Part shown: positions 7,501 to 15,284 of the stretch, piece after piece
Position numbering within the stretch: the stretch's first letter is position 1
How the letters are laid out: every line of letters begins with the position of its first letter
The notes under the pieces: generated by a model
Databases searched by the model: none
Seen by the model: only the letters and a program-made list of their open reading frames with translations
What the model was told of the DNA's origin: nothing
Origin: Rhodospirillaceae bacterium
GTDB taxonomy: Bacteria; Pseudomonadota; Alphaproteobacteria; UBA8366
Direction: 5' to 3'
DNA: 24,464 bases
NCBI GenBank assembly: GCA_002711555.1
Contig: PARQ01000027.1
Coordinates: forward strand, 128,592 to 153,055
Translations under genes and position numbers: made by a program

Positions 7501-8859
7501 GTGCGCATTTTCCAAACATTCTGTGCAATTCTTTTTATTTTTTTGATAGGCGGTTGTCAGTCGTCAATAGATAGCCCCACATCATTTCCTAGCAAAGAGG
7601 CAGCATCCCGATCTAAATCTATAGTACCTTCATCAAGGTTCCAGAAAAATCGTGACGGTGCTCCTATTCCACTTACCAAAGCAAGCCAAGAGCGTGAACA
7701 ATTGGCAATGCACTCCCCGGTTTCAAAAAATATCGAAGTGCCTTTGGTAAATAGCCAGGGTAATTTTCCATCAGATTTTAGGGTATTTGAACCATGTGAT
7801 GATATCCCTCTAGAAAGTAATCTAGATGATTCCTTTACAGGTTTGGCCCCTGGAATTGATGATAACGCTACAAGTCCAGGCAAGGAATTTTTTGCAGTTT
7901 CCCGAGAAGAATCTGATAAAAAGCAGAAAGTTGAGATTTACTCCCCAAGTTTAAATAAATTAATCCGGCAGTATTTTGGTGGGGCAGTCGAGACTCAATC
8001 AGCGGATGATTTAGAGGCCGCAGAAATTGCTACTTCGGCCGGTTTGATGTCATTTGAGCAGTTACGTGATTTGTATTTGAAGTTTTCTTTCGAACCGGCA
8101 GAACTAGAGGCGCCATTGAGTGATGCGTTAGAGGAAAATTCACCGCGTCGACGGGCATTACTATACCGAGCTGCCACGAAGCAAGAGGTGCCAACAGCTG
8201 TTGCTGAAGTAATAAAGGTCGCTTTTAAGTTAGCTCGCCCAGTCGGGCTATATGAAATGACTCTCGGCTTGTATGCACCATTTATCGATAAACTTGATGC
8301 ATCTTTTGCTTTGCGTTGGATTGGATACGAAGTCAGTCAGGCCCAATTTTATTTGGGCAAGCCATGCAAAGCAAAGAATTGGCGTCGTTATCTTGAAAAT
8401 ATAACGGCAAATGATCCAGATGCGCGACAAGTGATGAGGAGGTTTTGGTTATGGGAAGTTCTTTCGGGCGTTTCCCACATTGGTAGTATAGAAACAGGTG
8501 ATGTCAGAAAGTGGGTCCAGACTGCACGTGCGGATTTATTGAGTCGACGAAAAATTCAGCTTACCTATGCAATGCTTGATGCTCTAAATGTCAAGTTGCA
8601 GGCGCAAGACTGGGGAAAAGTTTTGGATGAGGTTCGTTCAGATGGTGTTACAGATGTTTTAAAAAAACTTGAAAAGGTAGCGGAGGAATATCAGCGTGAG
8701 GAGACAGTTAAGCTAGCCGTAGACATTCTGGGTTCTCGCAGGCTCAGTCAAATTCCACCCATTGAGGTTGCGGCTATTATTACTTCTTTGATCAAGATAG
8801 GCTTTGCGGATCATGCTCGTAAATTTGCTGTTGAGGTCGCAGTTGCAAACCAACTCTGA
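7501..8859 (+). CDS. Lipoprotein of unknown function, helical repeat-like
   Basis: Product of 452 aa starting with GTG 7501, with an AGGA Shine-Dalgarno about nine bases upstream (start of the motif to GTG is within normal range). Residues 1-18 form a lipoprotein signal peptide (MRIFQ, then a hydrophobic run) ending in the lipobox LIGGC, so C19 should be lipidated and the protein exported. Residues 20-140 are low-complexity, Ser/Pro/Asp-rich and probably unstructured. From about 150 onward (LIRQYFGGAVETQSADDLEAAEIA) the sequence is mostly helical with repeated Ala/Leu-rich helices, resembling TPR-like solenoids. The layout recalls Rhodospirillales proteins often labelled 'antifreeze glycopeptide AFGP-related', a name that says nothing about function. 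That link is from memory. It has no obvious role in the surrounding acyl-CoA pathway. Confidence 0.8.
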   Translation: MRIFQTFCAILFIFLIGGCQSSIDSPTSFPSKEAASRSKSIVPSSRFQKNRDGAPIPLTKASQEREQLAMHSPVSKNIEVPLVNSQGNFPSDFRVFEPCDDIPLESNLDDSFTGLAPGIDDNATSPGKEFFAVSREESDKKQKVEIYSPSLNKLIRQYFGGAVETQSADDLEAAEIATSAGLMSFEQLRDLYLKFSFEPAELEAPLSDALEENSPRRRALLYRAATKQEVPTAVAEVIKVAFKLARPVGLYEMTLGLYAPFIDKLDASFALRWIGYEVSQAQFYLGKPCKAKNWRRYLENITANDPDARQVMRRFWLWEVLSGVSHIGSIETGDVRKWVQTARADLLSRRKIQLTYAMLDALNVKLQAQDWGKVLDEVRSDGVTDVLKKLEKVAEEYQREETVKLAVDILGSRRLSQIPPIEVAAIITSLIKIGFADHARKFAVEVAVANQL

Positions 8860-9157
8860 AAAGAATTGGAATTATGTGCTCTGATCGATTGAAGGTTTTT
8901 TGTCTTTAACTCTCATAAGAGCAAACATAAGAGCAAAACGTTTTGAGGAGTTTGTACGAACAGGACCTTCTTAATGCGTTCCTATGTGGATTATGAATAA
9001 TCAAGACGATGTATTATCTCTCAACTATTTTTTTAAGCTTTTAGATCCTACATGCTCTTCGCGTTTATTTTAAGTCGGACACGCTCGATACAGTCCCTAT
9101 TAATAAATGCAGTGAGCTAAATGTAGTTTAATTCAAGATAACTGGAGGAGGTATCTT
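8860..9157. other. 298-bp intergenic region with short repeats before the SDR gene
   Basis: No gene is visible. It contains an exact tandem repeat of the 12-mer CATAAGAGCAAA (8914-8925 and 8926-8937), overlapping at its end the perfect palindrome CAAAACGTTTTG (8934-8945). Further on is GATTAT-GA-ATAATC (8989-9002). A very strong Shine-Dalgarno, GGAGGAGG at 9144-9151, precedes the ATG at 9158. The region probably holds the promoter and operators for the SDR-led gene block. I could not place a convincing -35/-10 pair. Confidence 0.45.
8914..8937. repeat. Tandem direct repeat, 2 x 12 bp
   Basis: CATAAGAGCAAA occurs twice with no gap. Two copies are too few for a satellite. Regularly spaced direct copies about one helical turn apart can be paired regulator sites, but replication slippage would leave the same pattern. 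Confidence 0.6.
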
Positions 9158-9898
9158 ATGGAGACCGGACTTAGGGGGCGAACAGTAATAATTACCGGTG
9201 CTAGCCGTAATATCGGTGCTAGGGCAGCTGAACTTTTCGCTGAAGAGGGCTGCAACCTGGCAATTTGTACAAGCTCAAAAATGGAAGGGCTGGCTGATGT
9301 GGCATCGAGATGTGAAGATAAAGGAGCTGAGGTCTTTACCATGAAGGTTGATGTTTCTTGTGAGGATCAATGTAATAATTTTATTTCGGCAGTATTAGAA
9401 AAATTTGGAAGGCTGGATGTTCTCGTCAATAATGCAGTTTTTAGATCTGAGGGTGATTTGCTTACAATGGATGTTGAAAACTGGCACAGAAATATTGAGG
9501 TTAATATCAACGGGCCATTTTTTATGTGCCGTGCCTCTGTGCCTCACATGATTGAAAAACAATGGGGGCGTATTATAAATTTTTCTGGGCATTCTCCATA
9601 CATCGGTCATTACCCTGGTAAAAGTATGGCCAAAATTGCAATCGTTGGTTTCACTCGTGGGTGTGCAAACGAGTTAGGCAGGTACAACATAACAGCGAAT
9701 TGTATTGCGCCCGGCCACATAGACGTTGAGCGCGACGATTTTCAGGTCGCCGGAAAAAAGGTATTACCAAGTCAGCCAATCCAAACTGCCGGAAGTTGCG
9801 ATACTATCGCTAATCTGATGCTCCTTTTAGCATCAGAAAGTTCATACTACATCACCGGACAATGTTATCATGCTAATGGTGGGTCTTATTACCAATAG
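9158..9898 (+). CDS. Divergent short-chain dehydrogenase/reductase lacking the usual active-site Tyr
   Basis: Product of 246 aa, the normal length of a classical SDR. GGAGGAGG sits six bases before the ATG. The cofactor motif is TGASRNIG (13-20) and the NNA motif is at 91-93. The catalytic Lys is K159, in MAKIAIVGFTRG, which lines up with the usual ASKAGVIGLTR. The residue four before it, normally Tyr, is K155. The usual catalytic Ser position reads Gly (NFSGHS, S143-G144). Two tyrosines, Y148 and Y152, lie close by. The Rossmann fold and NAD(P) binding are therefore credible, but standard Ser-Tyr-Lys chemistry is not. Tyr-less SDRs with 'SRNIG' motifs are a known side branch of uncertain function (from memory). 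The gene leads the aldehyde dehydrogenase block, so an alcohol, 3-hydroxyacyl-CoA or enoyl role is possible. Confidence 0.87.
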   Translation: METGLRGRTVIITGASRNIGARAAELFAEEGCNLAICTSSKMEGLADVASRCEDKGAEVFTMKVDVSCEDQCNNFISAVLEKFGRLDVLVNNAVFRSEGDLLTMDVENWHRNIEVNINGPFFMCRASVPHMIEKQWGRIINFSGHSPYIGHYPGKSMAKIAIVGFTRGCANELGRYNITANCIAPGHIDVERDDFQVAGKKVLPSQPIQTAGSCDTIANLMLLLASESSYYITGQCYHANGGSYYQ

Positions 9899-10080
9899 GC
9901 TTGACGCAAATAAAACCAAACTTCGTGAGGAATTAAAACGCAGGAATTCGTTGTTCGTGGCTGATTATACTTCAGATATTTACGTCAGCACTAGACGCAG
10001 TACTCTGATGATGTTTGAATTCGAATTATTAGCATTGCCCATGGTGGCTCATGTAACTACCCGATAGAGGAAATTACAGC

Positions 10081-11514
10081 ATGTATGAGAAACTTGAATT
10101 ATTTATTGACGGTGAGTGGCGACAAGGCAGTGAGGGGAAAAGCGAGGATGTTCTAAACCCTGCAACGGAAGAGGTGCTGGCACAGTGCCCTCATGCATCA
10201 ATCGCTGATCTTGATCAAGCACTAGATAGCGCTGAGCGCGCGTTCGAGGAATGGAAGGCCAAGTCGCCATGGGATCGGGCAATAATTTTAAAGGATGCAG
10301 CGCGGTTGATCAATGAACGTAAGCAAGAAATCGGCCAGATAATGACACAGGAGCAGGGGAAGCCGATTGGCGATTCAATCGGTGAAGTAAAAAGCGCTTC
10401 TGAAACCACCGAATGGTTTGCGGAAGAGGGAAAGCGTGCATATGGAAGGTTAATACCCTCTAGAATTCCCGGGCAACGCAGTATGGTTATGCCGGAGCCG
10501 GTGGGAATCTCTTTAGCTCTTACCCCTTGGAATTTTCCGGCCCTTTTGCCCGTGCGAAAGATTGCTGCTGGTCTTGCTGCCGGATGCCCGGTGATTATCA
10601 AGCCTTCCGAAGAGACCCCAGGCTCAGGTGTTGCCATAGTACGATGCTTCGTTGATGCGGGGGTGCCATCGGGGATATTAAATTTAGTGTTTGGCGTTCC
10701 TGATGATGTATCCCGCCATCTTATCAGCTCGGGTCGGATAAGAAAAATGAGTTTTACAGGCTCAATACCCGTAGGCAAGCATCTCGCAAAGGTTGCGGCC
10801 GATCATCTGGTCCGTTGCACATTTGAACTTGGCGGGCATTCGCCCGTATTGGTTTTTGATGATGCAAATATAGATACGGTTATTAAGCATATGGTCCCCT
10901 TCAAATACCGTAACAGCGGCCAAGTTTGCATTTCGCCTACTCGCTTTTACGTGCATGAAAAGGTGTACGATGATTTTGTGTGCCGTTTTACAGAGGCGGC
11001 AAATGCAATGCAGGTGGGAAATGGCATGGATGCAAAAACGCAGATGGGACCAATGGCTAATGGTCGTCGAATAGTTGCGATGGAAGAGTTTATGCAAGAT
11101 GCCCGCGACCATGACGTGGAAATAACGACAGGTGGCAATCGAATTGGTAATCAAGGCTACTTTTGGGAACCTACGGTGCTAGCCAATGTACCGGAAGAAG
11201 CCATGATAATGTCAAAAGAGCCATTTGGGCCTTTGGCACCGATAGCTAGGTTCAAGGATTTTGATGATGTTGTGGAGCGTGCTAATCGGCTTCCCTATGG
11301 ACTTGCATCCTATTGTTACACATCCGATCAAAAACGCGCTGATCAGTTAGCAGAGGCACTTGATACGGGAATGGTTGGGGTAAATAATTTTATGATATCG
11401 ATGCCGGAGACCCCTTTTAGTGGTGTGAAGGAAAGTGGCTATGGCTATGAAAGTGGGGCAGAGGGCCTTGAAGTATACCTTCATCATAAATTCGTTTCGC
11501 AAACTGGTATGTAG
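10081..11514 (+). CDS. NAD(P)-dependent aldehyde dehydrogenase (succinate-semialdehyde dehydrogenase-like)
   Basis: Product of 477 aa, typical of the ALDH superfamily. GAGGAAA precedes the ATG. Key residues are visible: N151 (TPWNF), K174 (IIKPSE), the FTGS turn at 225-228, general base E249 (FELGG), catalytic nucleophile C283 (NSGQVCISPTR), and E380-F382 (KEPFGP). It oxidises an aldehyde to the free acid with reduction of NAD(P). The overall pattern (LNPATEEVLAQCPHAS at the N-terminus, ETPFSGVKESGYGYESG at the C-terminus) is closest to the succinate/glutarate-semialdehyde group, but substrate cannot be fixed from this. It lies 24 bases before the acyl-CoA dehydrogenase and two genes before an acyl-CoA synthetase, which fits aldehyde to acid to acyl-CoA (inference). 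Confidence 0.92.
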   Translation: MYEKLELFIDGEWRQGSEGKSEDVLNPATEEVLAQCPHASIADLDQALDSAERAFEEWKAKSPWDRAIILKDAARLINERKQEIGQIMTQEQGKPIGDSIGEVKSASETTEWFAEEGKRAYGRLIPSRIPGQRSMVMPEPVGISLALTPWNFPALLPVRKIAAGLAAGCPVIIKPSEETPGSGVAIVRCFVDAGVPSGILNLVFGVPDDVSRHLISSGRIRKMSFTGSIPVGKHLAKVAADHLVRCTFELGGHSPVLVFDDANIDTVIKHMVPFKYRNSGQVCISPTRFYVHEKVYDDFVCRFTEAANAMQVGNGMDAKTQMGPMANGRRIVAMEEFMQDARDHDVEITTGGNRIGNQGYFWEPTVLANVPEEAMIMSKEPFGPLAPIARFKDFDDVVERANRLPYGLASYCYTSDQKRADQLAEALDTGMVGVNNFMISMPETPFSGVKESGYGYESGAEGLEVYLHHKFVSQTGM

Positions 11515-11538
11515 CGGATTACTGCTGGGGTCCACAGA

Positions 11539-12702
11539 ATGAGGTTCTCATTATCCGATCATCAAGAAGCAATAAAAGAGAATGTCGCTAAGCTTTGTAG
11601 CAATTTTGGTGATGACTATTGGCTGCGCCATGATGAAAGTGGAAGGTTTCCAGACCGATTTTTCAGAGAAATGGCCAAAGCGGGCTGGCTTGGTATTGCA
11701 ATGCCAGAGGAGTTTGGGGGGTCTGGACTGGGTGTAACTGAGGCGGCGTTATTAATGCACGAAGTGGCATATTCAGGTGCGATGAGCGCAGCCTCTGCGA
11801 TCCACATAAATATCTTTGGCCCCCACGCGATAGTTGTCCATGGCAGTGCTGAGCAAAAGGCGCGATGGTTGCCCGGATTAATCAGAGGTGATTGGATTTC
11901 ATGCTTTGGTGTCACTGAACCCGATGTCGGGCTCGATACTAAATGTATTACAACACGAGCCGAAAAAGATGGTGACAGTTATATCATTAGCGGTCGGAAA
12001 ATATGGACATCGACCGCTCAAGCTGCGTCAAAAATTCTCCTCATAGCAAGAACTTCCCCAATAGAAGACTGTGCAAATCCTATTGATGGGCTCAGTCTTT
12101 TTTATACGGATTTGGACCGTGACTATTGCGAGGTAAGAGAAATACCGAAAATGGGGCGTAAAGCCGTTGATTCTAATACCGTCTTTATAGATGCTCTTAG
12201 GGTGCCAAAGGCTGACCGGATCGGGGAAGAGGGTAAGGGGTTCCGATATTTACTTGATAGCCTTAACCCGGAACGTATTTTAATCGCTGCGGAGGGTATA
12301 GGTATCGGTCGTTCTGCCCTCGCTCGGGCAGCAAAGTATGCAGGGGAACGTACTGTTTTTGGTCGCCCAATAGGGCAGAACCAAGCGATACAGCACCCTC
12401 TTGCAGAGAGTTGGTGCGAATTGGAAGCGGCCTGGCTTGTTACAATGCAAGCAGCATGGCTTTATGACAACGGGCATGATTGCGGCGCGCAAGCCAACGC
12501 AGCCAAATACCTAGCCGGTGAAGCAGGATTTCGCGCTTGTGAACGCTCGTTGATGAGCCATGGTGGAATGGGATATGCTAAAGAGTTCCACGTTGAGCGT
12601 TTGCTACGCGAAGTTCTTATTTGTCGTATAGCGCCTGTTACGCCGCACCTAATTTTGAGCCATATTGCCGAACGGGTGCTCGATTTACCAAAGAGTTATT
12701 AA
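11539..12702 (+). CDS. Acyl-CoA dehydrogenase, probable IVD/LCAD-type placement of catalytic Glu
   Basis: Product of 387 aa with the three ACAD domains. FAD/substrate-contact motifs are visible: CFGVTEPDVGLDT (122-134), GRKIWTSTAQ (152-161), GERTVFGRPIGQNQAIQ and the C-terminal MSHGGMGYAKEFHVERLLRE. It introduces a 2,3-double bond into an acyl-CoA and passes electrons to ETF. In MCAD-like enzymes the base is the Glu of YEGT near the C-terminus. Here that site reads RIAPVTPHL, without Glu. NPER at 243-246 puts E245 where isovaleryl- and long-chain acyl-CoA dehydrogenases have their base, so the enzyme is probably active. Spacing is 24 bases after the aldehyde dehydrogenase and 4 bases before the acyl-CoA synthetase, so they are likely co-transcribed. 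Confidence 0.92.
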   Translation: MRFSLSDHQEAIKENVAKLCSNFGDDYWLRHDESGRFPDRFFREMAKAGWLGIAMPEEFGGSGLGVTEAALLMHEVAYSGAMSAASAIHINIFGPHAIVVHGSAEQKARWLPGLIRGDWISCFGVTEPDVGLDTKCITTRAEKDGDSYIISGRKIWTSTAQAASKILLIARTSPIEDCANPIDGLSLFYTDLDRDYCEVREIPKMGRKAVDSNTVFIDALRVPKADRIGEEGKGFRYLLDSLNPERILIAAEGIGIGRSALARAAKYAGERTVFGRPIGQNQAIQHPLAESWCELEAAWLVTMQAAWLYDNGHDCGAQANAAKYLAGEAGFRACERSLMSHGGMGYAKEFHVERLLREVLICRIAPVTPHLILSHIAERVLDLPKSY

Positions 12703-12706
12703 TCTA

Positions 12707-14800
12707 GTGCCCACGGATATTGAGAAACTTATTCAACCGTCCTCAATCGCAGTTATTGGCGCATCTGCTGATTACAATAAACTCAATGGTCGGGTCATGA
12801 AGTTTCTGATCGACCATGGTTTCTCAGGAGAAATCTATCCGGTAAATCCAAAGTATGACATTATTGGGGGCTTGAAATGTTATTCGAACATTGATGATTT
12901 ACCCAAGCCTGCCGATCTTGCAGTCATCACAGTACCGGCTCATTCTGTAGTGAAAGCAGTTGAATCTTGCGGACTTAAGGGTATTAAAGCGGCAGTTTTA
13001 TTCAGCTCAGGTTTCAAAGAGATTGGTGGGAAGGGTGCAGCACTTGAGGCAACATTGGTTGCTACTGCAAAAAGAGTAGGTGTGCGTATTTGCGGTCCAA
13101 ATACCATTGGACTTATAAATTGCTTTGACAATGCTTTTGCTAGTTTTTCTCAATATGGATATGGTAAAAATATCGTTGGGTCGATTTCTTTTATTAGTCA
13201 GTCCGGCGCTTTCGGGACTGCAATTGCAGCTCTAGCGAGAGATCGCGGCATTGGTCTTGGGTATTTCATATCGACAGGTAATGAGTGTGACTTATCTATT
13301 CCGGAGATTGCCTACGCTACTTTGAAAGATCCTCGTATTGATGTCATTACGTGTTATGTGGAAGGCTTAAAACATGGCGAAAATTGGATTTCACTCGCGG
13401 AATTAGCACTAGCTTCCTCTAAACCGATAGTTGTCACAAAGGTTGGTCGATCAGCGGCAGGAAAGCGTGCTGCCGCCTCACACACCGGTTCTCTCGCCGG
13501 TGCTGATGAAGTCTTTGACGGGTTCTCCGAGCAATATGGTTTAATTCGCGCGCGTAATGAAGAGCACATGTTGGATTTGGCTGATGCCTTTATGCTTTGT
13601 GATCTTCCTGAGGGCCGGGGGGTTGGAATAATTACTCAATCAGGCGGTGCAGGTGTAATGATGACTGATCGTGCTGTAGAGCTTGGGCTAAATGTTCCAA
13701 AGCCGTGCAGAAAAGTCATGTCGGCCATTAAAGAAATTATCCCATCATTTGGAAGCGCAAATAATCCAATCGATGTTACAGCTCAATTTTTAATAAATCC
13801 CGAGGTACTTCGAGACAGTATTATTCGTTTATTTGACGATCCAGACATTCATATAGGTGTAGTTTGGCTGCAACTTATGCATGACCACGTGGATTTATTA
13901 ATAAATATATTTGAACAAACAAAATTAAGAGCAAAGAAGCCATTCTTAGTAGCCTGGGTAGGTGCAAGCGACGAGACAATTAAGAAAATGAGGGCGATTG
14001 ATGTTTGTTGTCTGCGTGGTGGGGATCCAGCCATAGATGCCGTCGCTGCTTTAGTACAGTTTAGTGAAGCAAAATGTCGTTATAAGGTGCCGATTACAGA
14101 AAATAGAGGAAAAAAAATTACTGGCGTGTCCCTTATGGGTCATAGCGGCATTGTTCCTAGTGATTATGCGGGTGATTTGTTATCCAAAGCTGGTGTGTCT
14201 GTTCCAAAACACAAACTTTGTAAAAGTTCCGCAGCGGCAGTTGCAGCCGCTAAACAGTTTGGGCCTGGCGTTGTGCTTAAAATCGAGTCACCGGATATTC
14301 ACCATAAGACTGATGTTGGTGGAGTGAAATTAGCATTGACCGGCAGGAGTGCAATAGAAGATGCCTATGCAGAAATTATATCTACGGTCGCAGCTAATGC
14401 ACCGAATGCAAGGATAGACGGCATCCTAGTTGAAGAAATGGTGGAGCCGGCTACAGAATTAGTTATCGGGTTAAAGCGTGACCCTACTTTTGGGAATGTT
14501 ATCATGGTCGGTTTAGGAGGAATATTTGTTGAAATAATTAAGGATGTGGCTATCCGTCTCTGCCCTGTTACCATCGTTGATGCACACCATATGCTTGACA
14601 ATTTAAAATGCTCTGAAATTCTTGATGGAACTAGGGGTTCTCAGGCGGCAAACAAAGAGCAAATAGCACAAATGATTGTTGATGTCTCAGAACTCGGCAG
14701 TGCTCTGAAAGACAGCTTGGTCGAACTGGATCTTAATCCCGTTTTTGTTTCAGTAAACTCTGCTATTGCAGTAGATTGGCTGATGGTGGCGGAAAAGTGA
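12707..14800 (+). CDS. ADP-forming acyl-CoA synthetase, ATP-grasp domain last
   Basis: Product of 697 aa. GTG 12707, four bases after the dehydrogenase stop, gives the normal N-terminus ahead of the CoA-binding motif SSIAVIGAS (12-20). An upstream in-frame TTG at 12665 would lie inside the preceding gene and is not favoured. Order is CoA-binding (1-135), ligase domains (about 150-450), then ATP-grasp_5 (about 475-697). H259 in ASHTGSLAG is the expected phospho-His, and H533 in SPDIHHKTDVGG matches the second His in the ATP-grasp part. It should make an acyl-CoA from an acid, CoA and ATP, releasing ADP and phosphate. Its position after an aldehyde dehydrogenase and an acyl-CoA dehydrogenase suggests that it activates the acid they share (inference). 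This alpha-beta fusion order is the opposite of the 4003 paralogue. Confidence 0.9.
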   Translation: MPTDIEKLIQPSSIAVIGASADYNKLNGRVMKFLIDHGFSGEIYPVNPKYDIIGGLKCYSNIDDLPKPADLAVITVPAHSVVKAVESCGLKGIKAAVLFSSGFKEIGGKGAALEATLVATAKRVGVRICGPNTIGLINCFDNAFASFSQYGYGKNIVGSISFISQSGAFGTAIAALARDRGIGLGYFISTGNECDLSIPEIAYATLKDPRIDVITCYVEGLKHGENWISLAELALASSKPIVVTKVGRSAAGKRAAASHTGSLAGADEVFDGFSEQYGLIRARNEEHMLDLADAFMLCDLPEGRGVGIITQSGGAGVMMTDRAVELGLNVPKPCRKVMSAIKEIIPSFGSANNPIDVTAQFLINPEVLRDSIIRLFDDPDIHIGVVWLQLMHDHVDLLINIFEQTKLRAKKPFLVAWVGASDETIKKMRAIDVCCLRGGDPAIDAVAALVQFSEAKCRYKVPITENRGKKITGVSLMGHSGIVPSDYAGDLLSKAGVSVPKHKLCKSSAAAVAAAKQFGPGVVLKIESPDIHHKTDVGGVKLALTGRSAIEDAYAEIISTVAANAPNARIDGILVEEMVEPATELVIGLKRDPTFGNVIMVGLGGIFVEIIKDVAIRLCPVTIVDAHHMLDNLKCSEILDGTRGSQAANKEQIAQMIVDVSELGSALKDSLVELDLNPVFVSVNSAIAVDWLMVAEK

Positions 14801-15284
14801 CTTGGCCGCGTCTTAGTTTTCTGCTGAGTAGTGATTCGGCGCTTGCTTGCCCCTATATGTTCCGAGCAAAAAGGATATATGCGGTGTATCGTTACTGCCA
14901 ACGAGTGGCAGACTGATTAACGTGTTAGGCATGCCACGGAGCATGGCCATGCCGGTATAACAAAAATATTAAAGATTTTGGCATTATTCGGTTGTCAAAG
15001 GTACGCATGAGTTACTTGGCTGTCACCCTGTAATCACAAAGAAGGCATAGTCGTGAAGTAAGAAAAGGCTGATGATTTCAACGAAAGAAAGTACTGGCTG
15101 TTTGTTTTTGAAAATGGTTTTAAGGTTTTTTTTAGTCTATTAATTTTATGCGACATCTCACCTCTTGCACGGTTAGTGTAGTTCGATCAATAATAGAGTA
15201 TACAAGATTGGTGAGTAATAATTTTCATCTGGAGAATTACGGTGCGCGTGGCGCGCCGTTGACATTTTCGGGGAGGGCTTATCG
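14801..15284. other. 484-bp intergenic region with two hairpins and a possible mini-ORF
   Basis: No protein gene of credible length is seen on either strand. Two hairpins lie near its start: CTGCCA-ACGAG-TGGCAG (14895-14911) and GGCATG with CATGCC (14928-14953, loop 14). Neither has a U-tract, so they are not classic terminators. At 15242-15262 a seven-codon reading frame (GTG start, coding MRVARR) has GGAG seven bases upstream and ends just before the next gene's Shine-Dalgarno. A GGCGCGCC palindrome lies inside it. TTGCAC at 15165-15170 is a weak -35 candidate with no good -10. The promoter for the 3-hydroxyacyl-CoA dehydrogenase operon probably lies here. Confidence 0.45.

Noticed and set aside
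7472..7502. TTGACT and TATAGT as a sigma-70 promoter for the lipoprotein gene
   Set aside because: Spacing is 19 bases and the -10 overlaps the GTG start, so transcription would begin inside the coding region. It would only work if a later start codon were used.
9870..10067. 65-codon plus-strand frame between the SDR and aldehyde dehydrogenase genes
   Set aside because: It starts inside the SDR gene in another frame, has no Shine-Dalgarno and no motif. The 182-bp gap looks non-coding.
14928..14953. GGCATG/CATGCC hairpin as terminator of the upstream synthetase operon
   Set aside because: The stem is only six bases with a 14-base loop and no T-run follows, so termination is not supported. 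It is recorded only as part of the intergenic region.
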